The position numbers and the translations under genes are program-made. The notes under the pieces were generated by a model that had not been told where the DNA came from, did no database searches, and saw only the letters and a program-made list of their open reading frames with translations. Source: Conus ventricosus (taxonomy: Eukaryota; Mollusca; Gastropoda; Neogastropoda; Conidae). Taken from it: 30,000 nucleotides of DNA. Shown here one piece after another: positions 1 through 9,411 of the stretch. Position 1 is the stretch's first letter, and every line of letters starts with the position of its first letter. The stretch covers positions 11,751,344-11,781,343 of the forward strand of contig CM031601.1 of the NCBI GenBank assembly GCA_018398815.1, in the 5' to 3' direction.

Positions 1-821
1 TAAAACAACGAGTGCCAAATATTGACCTGTTAAACACCTTTCCATGGATGTTCCGCTTTAACAAATGGTCCACTCCACAATCATAAACTGCTCCACCAGA
101 GGCATGCACAACATCGGCATAAGAGGAGTTAGGACCGAGATTAAGTTACTGTCCATAATTGCTCTCTATCAGCGTGGGGGTCTATGAACATTTGTTCTTT
201 TTGCACACATCGAATCTAGTTGAAGACAGGAATGCAGGCTAGCACCATTGGTAGTGAATGGCGTGTGTCTAATCCAAAAGAGCGACTAGACAAGACAGAC
301 TTCTTATGTGCCTTTGCCAACCTGATCTGTCTGGTCTTCTGACGTTGTGTCCATCTTTACTGACTATTGGAAATGGGCTCTGCTTCCAGGTCAGCTGAAT
401 ATCATGAGCACGCTGAATTCACATCGCTTTTAAGCACTTTCCCTTGCTGTTTTACGGTATACAAGCTTGCTAAAACACATATCATGCATGACCTACCCAA
501 TATAAGAAAATGCATTACACTCAATCCTTTTTCTTGATATGCCCGATTATAGTTAATTTTGCTTTTACTAAGTGAAAAAGAAATTACCAAAGGCTTTTTT
601 ATGACTAGATATTCTTACCTTGTACAATGCGGCTGCTGGAAATTCTTCACTGGAATAAACAAGTGTTTTTCTTCGTTTATCCAAGCCTTACAAAAGTAAA
701 AGCCAGATCCATAACTATCATGATACTCAATGAGCAAGAGAAGACTGACCAAAAATAATTTTGCTTTTTTTGCACTTAAAGCACATTTCGCCTCCTTTCA
801 GCTTTTTATACAGCTTTGCTG
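1..821. other. Left flank, no gene seen
   Basis: AT-moderate unique-looking DNA. Only one short open frame (62 codons) occurs, with no recognisable protein features, and no RNA gene or repeat family could be recognised by eye. Confidence 0.5.
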
Positions 822-979
822 GAAGCATCTACAGCATAACTGAACCAGTTAGTAGACTGCAACGTCATGTGCAAGAACATCTGGTGTAGTGTGTGTAGGT
901 GAAGCATCTACAGCGTAACTGAACCAATGAGTAGACTGTAACGTCATGTGCAAGAACATCTGGTGTAGTGTGTGTAGGT
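822..979. repeat. Tandem duplication, 79-bp unit, two copies
   Basis: Copy 1 (822-900) and copy 2 (901-979) both begin GAAGCATCTACAGC and end GTGTGTGTAGGT. They differ at only a few positions (for example GTTAG versus ATGAG in the middle). Head-to-tail with no spacer, so a recent local duplication is likely. Confidence 0.9.
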
Positions 980-1092
980 GAACAAGGCATGACAAATTGA
1001 AATGTGCGAACGCAAATTAGTTCGACCCTGATATGGCTGCTGAGACCCGCCACCATCTGCTATGTTCAAAATATCCACCCCCTTCTCATATT

Positions 1093-1590
1093 GAAGAGAA
1101 GAAGAAGAAGAAGAAGAAGAAGAAGAAGAAGAAGAAGAAAGAAGAAGAAGAAGAAGAAGAAGAAGAAGAAGAAGAAGAAGAGAAGAAGAAAAGAAGAAGA
1201 CGAAGGAGGAGAAGAAGAAGAAGAAGAAGAAGAGAGAAGAAGAAGAAAGAAGAAGAAGAAGACGAAGAAAGAAGAAAGAAGAAGAAGAAGAAGAAGAAGA
1301 AGAAGAAGAAGAAAGAGAAGAACAAGAAGAGGAAGAAGAAGAAGAACAAGAAACATGAACAAGAACAAGAACAAGAACAAGAACAAGAAGAACGAGAAGA
1401 AAGAAGAAGAAGAAGAAGAAGAAGAAGAGAAAGAATAGAAGAAGAAGAAGAAGAAGAAGAAGAAGAAGAAGAGAAGAAGAACAACAACAACAAACAAGAA
1501 CAAGAACAAGACTAAGAACAGAACAGACGAAGGAGAACGAGAAGAAGAAGAAGAAGAGAAGGAGAATCAGAATCAGAAGAATCAGAAGAA
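1093..1590. repeat. (GAA)n purine-rich microsatellite
   Basis: The plus strand is uninterrupted purine from 1093 to 1200 and nearly so to about 1322, mostly GAA/AAG triplets, then imperfect with AAC and AGA variants to ~1590. Long Lys/Glu/Arg or Ser/Phe/Leu frames across it are low-complexity artefacts. Long GAA/TTC tracts are known to form triplex DNA. Confidence 0.95.
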
Positions 1591-1674
1591 ATGAAAGAAA
1601 ATGAAACAGATATGAAAAAGAATGATAGGAAAAACGAAAACAATGACGACAACGACGCCTACGACGACGTTGAT

Positions 1675-1750
1675 AGTGATGATGATGATGATGATGATGA
1701 TGATAATGATAATGATGATGATAATGATAACGATGATGATGATGATGATT

Positions 1751-1808
<58 letters not shown>

Positions 1809-1825
1809 CGATGATGATGATGCAC
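1675..1825. repeat. (GAT)n microsatellite
   Basis: About 50 GAT triplets with scattered AAT/AAC/GAC interruptions. The poly-Asp, poly-Met and poly-His frames on the two strands are by-products of the triplet. Confidence 0.95.
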
Positions 1826-2087
1826 GTTTCTTTTCACTTCACTGGGCTTTATTTCTCGTGTCTGATGCCCAACCAGCTGGAGAACATTGAAGCTTACAAG
1901 TTACATGTTCAGTTCCCATTGGCGTATGGCTGATGGAGTACTTCGCTGCAAGAGGTTCGCTGTGTGTAAGGCACGGCATTACGGAATATGGACGTTAACT
2001 CTTTGGTTCCACTGCCACAGACTGAATCAGGTACCGTTTTGTTGCTTGATGGATGGCACATTTTCGAGACGTAAAAGTCCATACAAA

Positions 2088-2328
<241 letters not shown>

Positions 2329-2735
2329 TCTGAACGTAATATTGCCTCTACTCATCATTTCCTTTTAGTTTCTGTTCACACCTTGCATTTGTGACATAGC
2401 AAAAAAATGAAATCCCCATCATCGAAGCAATTCAGTATCTTACAATCGCTCGCATCTGAAGTGAACACTCATGATGTGAACTCTATCCAATCATGTTTTC
2501 ACGATTCCTGTCATCATTCACGTCCTTATGCTGACACCTATCACAGTTCTTTGGGGCCATGTTAGCAGTTATTTTGGATGTGCAGACATTCTGAAACCAA
2601 ATGACAGGTTCGCCAGTATGCTTCTTGCCAACAAAAGATCGTCAAGTAGAAACCATTAGACATTCTACTCGCATCCAGTCCATGAATGTAGCCAAGACAG
2701 CAAAATCTTTTTTTTCTCTACCCTTCTTTTTTGAA
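2329..2735. other. Non-repetitive flank, no gene seen
   Basis: About 400 bp of apparently unique DNA between two microsatellites. No convincing coding frame or RNA gene is visible. Confidence 0.5.
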
Positions 2736-2926
<191 letters not shown>

Positions 2927-2997
2927 CTTCCTGTCACGCGTTTTTCCTAGAACTTATTTTGACAATGCTAACTTCAGCCTGGTAGTCACATTTATCA

Positions 2998-3002
2998 ACA
3001 GC
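2998..3002. repeat. Left target-site duplication ACAGC
   Basis: ACAGC lies immediately outside the terminal AGAGAACG of the left TIR, and the same five bases lie immediately outside the right end (19574-19578). If the element's first A is counted as target, the match is six bases (ACAGCA), the usual Polinton length. The exact boundary is therefore ambiguous by one base. Confidence 0.85.
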
Positions 3003-3091
3003 AGAGAACGTAGAAATACCAATCCTGGGCCACTTCCGCCCTCAACCTTTTCGGGCGAAAGTAACCCAGGATTGGTATTTCTACGTTCTCT
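3003..3091. repeat. Terminal hairpin within left TIR
   Basis: The first 27 bases (3003-3029) are perfectly complementary to 3065-3091. The inner ACTTCCGCCC/GGGCGAAAGT continues the stem with one mismatch, leaving a loop of about 11 bases. The AGAGAAC tip is thus present twice, at the element end and inverted 80 bp inside. Confidence 0.95.
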
Positions 3092-3153
3092 GACAAGTAA
3101 GACTTCAATAACCAAAAATAACGATTATCTACAAACAAACATACTGTGCAGGG
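3003..3153. repeat. Left terminal inverted repeat of the Polinton
   Basis: It matches the reverse complement of 19424-19573 with roughly ten differences, most of them in the hairpin. The outer part (3003-3091) is a hairpin. The inner part (3092-3153, GACAAGTAAGACTTC onward) is nearly identical in both TIRs. Similarity fades just after CATACTGTG.AGGG. Confidence 0.95.
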
Positions 3154-3188
3154 TTATCCATTTTAATACTAATTTACTAAAGTTTTCA

Positions 3189-3277
3189 GAGAGTAGCGTA
3201 GGGGAAAGTAGCCGGGACTGAACACGCCCCATAGAGTAACGTAGGGAAAAGCAGCAGCGCGACTGAACGCGCTTCAT
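3189..3277. repeat. Imperfect tandem duplication, ~43-bp unit
   Basis: Two head-to-tail copies, about 3191-3232 and 3234-3277, share GAGTA.CGTAGGG and GACTGAAC.CGC and end in CAT. They lie just inside the left TIR. Confidence 0.8.
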
Positions 3278-3562
3278 ATACAAACGGTGTCTGTTCCCAC
3301 GGCTCTCTTTTCAGTACTGTCAACTCTGTCAGGAGGTGTAAGCTTTTAATTGCTAGTTGCCGGCCTACCTGCCCAGCACTCGGGGTGTTTATTTCTCCCA
3401 GTGCTGTGGCGGTGTAAGTTTGCATATGGCAATATAGCTGCAGTTTTAGAAGACAGTGTGGATTCTAAGTTAGAAAAAGTTTTGAATCACAAATACTTTT
3501 TCAACAGCTTTATAGATTAAATTGTGTGGAAGACATGGAATCAGCTACAACTTTATATATAA
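3278..3562. other. Polinton left arm, non-coding
   Basis: No coding frame is convincing here. A 79-codon minus-strand frame over 3186-3425 crosses the tandem duplication and has no family resemblance. Confidence 0.5.
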
Positions 3563-4700
<1,138 letters not shown>

Positions 4701-4710
4701 ACAGCAAACT

Positions 4711-4902
4711 AGGTCAAGTGATCATATGTGATCACTTGACCTGCAAAGCGCAGCAGCCTGCCGCCAATGACGCTAGCACGGAGCACCTGCAAACTAGGCC
4801 AAGTGATCATATATGATCACTTGACCTGCAAAGCACGGCAGCACCTGCAAAGCTCAGCGGCAAACTAGGCCAAGTGATCACATATGATCACTTGGCCTAG
4901 TT
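4711..4902. repeat. Three long near-palindromes (GTGATCATATGATCAC core)
   Basis: Near-palindromes lie at 4711-4742, 4796-4827 and 4863-4902. Each is built as AGG(T/C)CAAGTGATCA, a 4-6 base centre, then TGATCACTTG(A/G)CCT. The third extends to 40 bp with AACTAGGCC/GGCCTAGTT ends. The spacers share CTGCAAAGC. Only central bases break the symmetry. Function unknown: replication or protein-binding sites, or a small foldback satellite, are possible. Confidence 0.9.
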
Positions 4903-4984
4903 GATTGAGGTTGCGAGCAAGACACAGCCTGTTTTAGTCACAAAGCAAGAAGAGGACCTAGTAGTTTCACTTCTTGTTTGTTTG

Positions 4985-5213
4985 TTGGTGTTTGTGTGTT
5001 TTGTCCTACCCCACGCATGCACACCCCCACCCCCACCCCCCGCACGCACGTCCCCCCCACCCCCCACCTGGACTGTCTATTGTGTGTTTGTTTGTTGTTT
5101 GTTTGTGTTTGTTGTTTGTTTGTGTTTTGTCCTACCCCACGCATGCACACCCCCACCCCCACCCCACGCACGCACGGCCCCCCACCCCCACCCCACGCAT
5201 GCACACTCAAGTC
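4985..5213. repeat. Imperfect tandem duplication, ~130-bp unit
   Basis: GTTTGTGT.TTTTGTCCTACC followed by CCACGCATGCACACCCCCAC occurs at about 4989 and again near 5120. Each copy continues into a C-rich CACGCACG stretch, and GTTTGTTGTTTGTTT runs separate them. Frames rich in Pro/His/Thr here are low-complexity. Confidence 0.85.
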
Positions 5214-5430
5214 ATCCACAAGTTCTTAACTGAAGTTACCCCAAGTCACTTCTAAGTCATCCTCAAGTTCTTACTTAAGTTATTCTCAAGTTGTCCTTAA
5301 GTCATCCCCAAGTTACTTCAAGTTCTTAATAAGTTCTTGATTAAGTTCTTGATTAAGTCACCTCAAGATCATAACTAAGTCATCCTCTAAGTACAACCAA
5401 GTTTTTATTCAAGTTATCTTATAATTATCA
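5214..5430. repeat. Degenerate AAGT-type minisatellite
   Basis: About 20 copies of a 9-14 bp unit beginning CAAGT or TAAGT, in two main flavours (AAGTTCTTAA-like and AAGTCATCCTC-like). It ends about 20 bp before the first gene of the element. It resembles an iteron-like cluster, but there is no direct evidence for that role. Confidence 0.8.
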
Positions 5431-5452
5431 AAAAACAATACAATCTATGTTT

Positions 5453-5662
5453 TTATCTTAATAGTAGATGTCTAATATAGTACACACACGCCTCAAAAAA
5501 CGCGTCATCGTTGAGGATGTCTTGCTCAGCGTTTTCTGCATAGATCTTAATGAAGTTTTTACATCCTAAGCAACCACATTGATTACAATTCTGGTCTATG
5601 GAAATGTCTTTTATAGACTCCATGTCTTTATTTATTGCCTTTATCATTTTATAATACGCCAT
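5453..5662 (-). CDS. Small hypothetical Polinton protein, 69 aa
   Basis: Open from an ATG at 5662 to TAA at 5453. It has a cysteine cluster C-x2-C-x-C-x2-C in the middle (residues ~27-34), which could bind a metal, and ends in a hydrophobic/basic tail YYIRHLLLR. The upstream region TTTTATTAAAAAAATTTAAAAT resembles the A-rich leaders of neighbouring genes. It lies tail-side of the next minus-strand gene with a 29-bp gap, as if in one minus-strand block. I do not recognise the family. The open frame and compact spacing support a real gene, but function is unknown. Confidence 0.55.
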   Translation of the reverse strand: MAYYKMIKAINKDMESIKDISIDQNCNQCGCLGCKNFIKIYAENAEQDILNDDAFFEACVYYIRHLLLR

Positions 5663-5691
5663 GATCTATTTTATTAAAAAAATTTAAAATA

Positions 5692-6172
5692 TTATTCCAT
5701 CTGAAATGGATCAAAATGATGCTTTGTTATTGGCGGTTTTGGCGTGCTGCTGTCTTTTTCTGTATTTAGTGGTTCAGATTTTTTTGATTGCTTTTGTTTC
5801 TGTTGCCATTGTGTATATATTTTATAGCCGTAATAACTGCCCCCAACAGCAGCAATGGCGCCAAAAATGGCAACAGTTTTAAGTTCAATATTCCATGAAG
5901 ACTTTGGGGCCCTTGTATCACATGGAGTTTTTATAGCTGGCATTGAATCAACTTGTTCTGGCGTTGGCGGCGTTATGTTTTCATGATGAGTCATATTCTC
6001 TAACATTAATTTTTTTTGTCTGTTCCACTCTGCTAATTTTTTTCCTGCTTCAACACGCCCAGGATTTTTAATGGTCTCCACCTGATTCAGCGTTTTCTGC
6101 TGATTTTCTGGCTTGGTTACTTTCTCCACCTGATTCAGTGTTTTTGGTTCTGCTGATTTTCCAGATCGTTCA
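5692..6172 (-). pseudogene. Single-pass membrane protein of the Polinton, N-terminus frameshifted
   Basis: The main open part is 5692-6129 (145 codons). It holds an NPGRVEAGKKLAEWNRQKK motif near residues 23-41, a probable transmembrane helix around 84-104 (TVAIFGAIAAVGGSYYGYKIY) and a charged Lys/Gln-rich tail. I recall similar 'NPGRVAAGKKLAEYN' motifs in Polinton/adintovirus proteins. An in-frame ATG at 6129 is available, but a better-placed one at 6172, just downstream of the preceding gene's stop, is out of frame. The first part carries a tandem duplication (GAAAATCAGCAGAA...CTGAATCAGGTGGAGA, two copies) whose first copy has a few extra bases, and this is probably what broke the frame. 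It may be a virion or membrane protein; no activity can be assigned. Confidence 0.6.
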
Positions 6173-6209
6173 TTTTGAAGGGAAACAAAATCTATATGAT
6201 TAAAAGTTA

Positions 6210-6641
6210 TTAATCCATGATTAATGGCGATAACAATGTTCCAAATCTATAGTATAAATCACACCCTAGAGACTCTAATGACTTTGTTAAAACTGGATCT
6301 TGCGTTAAATCATACGTAAGATCTTGTTCAGAATCAATGGGAGCAAATCTACTGACTAGTTTAGTGTACAAACTAAGAACCGTTTGCCCCACACTTTTCA
6401 CCATTCTAGACCCCAGCTGCGCTTCATACCTGTTATGATACTTTATAATGTCTTGCGGCGTCATCTGTTGAATCTGTTCAATGCTGAATTCAGTTCCGAG
6501 GAACTGTTTTGTTTTCCCACATGCTGCCAAAGAATACAGCCTTTCCTTTTTGGGCATAATAGCTTGATCATCAACTTGGTCATTCATAAGTTCAGGAAGG
6601 TTTAGGCCGCCCTGTAGCTGTAGTAGATCATCGCTGTTCAT
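6210..6641 (-). CDS. Conserved Polinton protein of unknown function, 143 aa
   Basis: An intact frame from ATG 6641 to TAA 6210. The protein is acidic and mostly helical in appearance, with no membrane segment. The middle (residues ~50-95) has MTPQDIIKYHNRYEAQLGS and a following VLSLYTKLVSRF stretch. I have the impression of similar 'KYHNRYEA' proteins in other invertebrate Polintons, but cannot name a function. The start is preceded by AATTTAATAAAAAAC, the A-rich leader shared by many genes of this element. It is transcribed away from the plus-strand gene at 6679 with only 37 bp between the two ATGs, so both probably share one bidirectional promoter. Confidence 0.75.
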   Translation of the reverse strand: MNSDDLLQLQGGLNLPELMNDQVDDQAIMPKKERLYSLAACGKTKQFLGTEFSIEQIQQMTPQDIIKYHNRYEAQLGSRMVKSVGQTVLSLYTKLVSRFAPIDSEQDLTYDLTQDPVLTKSLESLGCDLYYRFGTLLSPLIMD

Positions 6642-6678
6642 GTTTTTTATTAAATTATAATTATTTTATTTTTAAAAA
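6642..6678. promoter_or_regulatory. Bidirectional AT-rich promoter spacer
   Basis: 37 bp, almost pure A/T, between divergent start codons. It gives AATAAAAAAC-ATG on the minus side and TTTTTAAAAA-ATG on the plus side. The compact layout leaves no other room for either promoter. That it acts as a promoter is inference. Confidence 0.5.
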
Positions 6679-6909
6679 ATGAGCACCGAAAAAACTGTTA
6701 CCAACCTTGTATACCATTCTGCTGTTATTGGAGGTCTAAGTGTAGGATACTCAATGCTTGGTAAAAGCTTGTTAAGAATTAAACCAGCAGATCTTGGCAA
6801 ACTAGACTTTGAGGATTCAGCAAAGCTAATTGCTATCATTGCAGCTTCGGTTGCCACGAAAGATTTTCTAGTCAAGCAAGGAATAATTCCAGACAGTATA
6901 AATATGTAA
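6679..6909 (+). CDS. Small membrane protein, conserved in Polintons, 76 aa
   Basis: Intact from ATG 6679 to TAA 6909. It has two probable membrane segments, residues ~11-31 (YHSAVIGGLSVGYSMLGKSL) and ~48-60 (KLIAIIAASVATK), joined by a charged loop containing KPADLGKLDFEDS. I believe closely similar small proteins sit beside the integrase in other metazoan Polintons, so a structural or membrane role in the virion is possible but unproven. It is followed after 22 bp by the next plus-strand gene. The leader is TTTTTAAAAAATG. The frame is undamaged although larger genes of the element are broken. Confidence 0.75.
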   Translation: MSTEKTVTNLVYHSAVIGGLSVGYSMLGKSLLRIKPADLGKLDFEDSAKLIAIIAASVATKDFLVKQGIIPDSINM

Positions 6910-6931
6910 ATAAAAAATACATTTATAAAAA

Positions 6932-7338
6932 ATGGCCTCACTCGTAATGATGATAGGCGGCGCTGTGGTGAATGCGCTTGCTTTTAGCGGAAGTAATTTC
7001 GCATTTAGTAAACTGCGGGATGACGGCGAGAGAAAAAGACATAACAAGCTATGGAGCAACTAGCAGCTGCACAAGATGCCTATGAAAAGCAGAGACTTGA
7101 GCAGTTAGATTTTATTAATGACACACTGAAAAAACAGGGGCATGCAGCTTACATATTTAAAGATGTTGATCAAGCAATAAAACAATATTATCTAGTAACA
7201 GGCAAACCGGTCCAGACATTGCCCCCACCAAAATTCAGAGACTTTTATCAACCATCAGAAAAACAAAAGATTCAAGAAATCGCGTTTATTGCCTTTGGTA
7301 TGACCGTCGTGTATTTTGTTGCGCATAATATTGGCTGA
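6932..7338 (+). pseudogene. Conserved Polinton protein with two membrane ends, one frameshift
   Basis: The N-terminal part (MASLVMMIGGAVVNALAFSG, from ATG 6932) stays open to a TAG at ~7061. The C-terminal part is open from about 7051 to TGA 7338, in another frame. The two overlap, and a one-base loss in the A-rich stretch near 7043-7049 explains the break. I recall Polinton proteins that run from MASLVMMIGGA through LDFIN..L and DVD.A...Y..VTGK to a hydrophobic tail, exactly as here (tail IAFIAFGMTVVYFVAHNIG). It has a membrane segment at each end and a charged helical middle. The leader is TTTATAAAAAATG. Alternatively the C-terminal part is a separate 95-aa gene starting at ATG 7051. Role unknown. 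Confidence 0.75.
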
Positions 7339-8037
7339 ATAAAAAATGAACAAAATCTATTATTCGCCCAAAGGATATTGGAAGGGTATCACAGCAATAC
7401 AAAAGCTAAGCCAAGCGGCGGGGGTCAGTGAACAAACAGCAAAGGAATGGTTATCTAAACAAGCAATTTGGCAAATTTATTTACCTGCCCCTAGACGAAT
7501 ACAGAGACCACACTTTGTTAATACAACTCCAAACGACACCCATCAAATGGATCTTCTATATTTACCCTCTGATACGATTAGACGAAAAAGATTTAAGTAC
7601 GCACTCACAGTCATTGACATGGCTTCAAGATACAAAGATGCGGAGCCATTAACACAAAAGAGTGCTTCTGCTGTTGCTGTCGCTATACAACTGATATACC
7701 AACGAGGGCCACTAACTTATCCTCGCATGATTCAAGTCGATGATGGAAAAGAATTTAAAGGCCAAGTGAATCAATTATTGTTAAAACACAGAGTTACTAT
7801 TAGAAGAGGCATTCCGGGAGTTCACAGATCACAGGCTTTAGTTGAAAACTTTAACAAACAGTTAGCCGAAAGACTTTTCTCCTACCAGTATCACAGAGAG
7901 CTGATTGACAATTCTCGCAACACAGAATGGGTTAGAAGACTGCCCTCAGTTTTGCGCGCAATGAATAATGAAGAATTTAAAGGCCTAAAACCAGTACAAG
8001 CAATCAAAAGAAAAACAATAAATGCTGTTGAAGGAGA

Positions 8038-8042
8038 GTCTT
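8038..8042. repeat. LTR target-site duplication, left copy (GTCTT)
   Basis: GTCTT at 8038-8042 abuts the TGTCATGTGAC start of the LTR. The same GTCTT follows its ...GTGTGACA end at 9153-9157. Confidence 0.9.
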
Positions 8043-9152
8043 TGTCATGTGACGTAGCCTCACATCAAGGCATGTGACGCTCCATCGCATGTAGTTAGTG
8101 ATATGAATCATTTCCCCGTGCCACAACTAAAGGAAGAATATTCATGTGGCTTGACTAGTGTAGCGGGCGTCCCCAAAATAATTGTGAGTATGACTCATTC
8201 AAGAAACAAATGTGGTCATTGGATGAAAGTGACCACTGAGTGATAGTTTAACAAGGGCTGGTAAGGTAAGGTGCTGGTCATGTGTTTTGAACACTGAGTA
8301 TGCACTCACTAGGAGAAGGGAGGAAAGAGTCAGTTTTAACCCAGCAGATGGCCTAGAGACTCGAACCTGTCAGGACGGTGGTCCTCTCTGCTGACCAGTC
8401 ATTACCAGGTGAGCGATAGATAGTTGGGGAAAGCTACAGGGGAAAAACTTAAAGAAAAGAGAAAGAATTCATATGTTGAATTGGGAAGCAGGTTACTTAC
8501 ACGAACCTTATTCGTGTTTCAGCCCTTCACCCTTTTACCTTTCGCCCTTCACCCTTCACCTTTCACCCCGTGAGGTGGTTGAAGATGCCCATGGTGTGAG
8601 GAACACACCGGTAGGCAGCCCCAGGAATTAAGGACTCCAGGGAGAGGAGTCGGGAACTCGTCATCTCTCCAGGGACAGGAGGAGACGAGGGAGAGGAGTT
8701 GGAACTCATCTCTCCAGTGACAAGAAGAGTCGAGGGAAAGGAATCGGAAGTCATAACTCCAGGACGGGAGAAATCGAGGGGGCGAGATGATGTCTGAGAG
8801 AGACAGGGAATCCTGAAAGGATGAGGCGAGACGTAATGCGGATGCAGGCATAGCATCAAGGAGTGAGAGAATCATTTATTTTCCTGGTCTGAAGTTTGTG
8901 GGCCAATGTTGTGTGAAGGCCGTGACTTTATGAAGTCTTGAGTGAGTTAGTTTGCCTCTCAGTGGAAAGAGAGCTTCATGTATAAAATTTGTTGATAACG
9001 TGTTTGATGTGATTTAGTAAAGTGTTTTCCCGAAGGAGAGGGGGAGAAGAAAAACATTCGGTAGTGCGCCTTTTGGTTGATTGGAGAGATTGCGTGTGCG
9101 TATGGAGTAAATGCTGTCATGAATGCGGGTATGCAAAAGTGACAGTGTGACA
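8043..9152. mobile_element. Solo LTR of a retrotransposon inside the integrase gene
   Basis: 1,110 bp starting TGTCATGTGAC and ending AGTGTGACA. It has the TG...CA ends and 5-bp inverted tips (TGTCA/TGACA) of an LTR, and is flanked by the 5-bp duplication GTCTT. There is no open frame, primer-binding site or internal region, so this is a solo LTR left by recombination, not a full element. A TATAAAA lies near 8980. The middle holds CTTCACCC-type repeats (8523-8567) and a repeated GGAGAGGAGTCGGGAACTC theme (8640-8760). Five-base duplications fit Ty3/Gypsy or BEL elements. The LTR must be younger than the Polinton insertion or its source copy. Confidence 0.9.
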
Positions 9153-9157
9153 GTCTT
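9153..9157. repeat. LTR target-site duplication, right copy (GTCTT)
   Basis: Second copy of the 5-bp duplication. The integrase frame resumes directly with its bases. Confidence 0.9.
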
Positions 9158-9411
9158 CATCCGGCAAACTATTACCATTTGGTTTGAAAGTAAGGTACCT
9201 TTATTTACCGGGAGAAGCAGAAGGGGACACTCGCATCAGGGCAACCGATCCAATTTGGAGTGTTGATCCATATGAAATAAAAAGAATTGTAAAAATGAAT
9301 CCGCCTGTGTATTATTTACGAGAAACTGACACAACAAAACAACCAGCTCCTCAAAGATCTTTTGTGAAGGAAGAACTGCAGATAATTCCGCCAGACACAG
9401 TTCCGCTTTAA

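Larger units (their letters stand above)
7346..9411 (+). pseudogene. INT: Retroviral-type integrase (Polinton INT), split by a solo LTR
   Basis: DDE-family integrase that would insert the element into host DNA. The first exon-like part (7346-8042) has an N-terminal helical/zinc-less region (YYSPKGYWKG, KEWLSKQAIWQIYLP), then the catalytic core. Asp69 lies in HQMDLLYLP, Asp132 in QVDDGKEF and Glu167 in QALVENFNK, about 34 residues after the second Asp; TVIDMASRYKDAEPL lies between. The C-terminal part resumes at 9158 with KVRYLYLPGEAEGDTRIRATD, IWSVDPYEI and FVKEELQIIPP, and ends at TAA 9411. The 1,110-bp solo LTR plus one copy of its duplication sits exactly between the parts, and without them the frame is continuous. 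There is no other defect. As the sequence stands, the first part runs 12 codons into the LTR and stops at 8077, losing the C-terminal domain. Leader GAATAAAAAATG. Confidence 0.96.

Noticed and set aside
944..1837. 297-codon minus-strand frame rich in His, Ser, Leu, Phe
   Set aside because: It is a straight translation of the GAT and GAA microsatellites, with homopolymeric residues throughout.
4901..5255. Pro/His/Thr-rich frames and their Gly/Val antisense
   Set aside because: Produced by the 130-bp C-rich tandem duplication; the repeats are frame-independent.
7428..7652. 74-codon plus-strand frame inside the integrase
   Set aside because: Shadow of the integrase, which has clear catalytic motifs in its own frame.
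8549..8875. Two minus-strand frames of ~100 codons inside the solo LTR
   Set aside because: They translate a G/A-rich internally repeated LTR segment and show no gag/pol similarity.
8043..9152. DNA transposon instead of a solo LTR
   Set aside because: The inverted match at the ends is only 5 bp and the termini are TG...CA with a 5-bp duplication, as for LTRs. Longer terminal inverted repeats were looked for and not seen.
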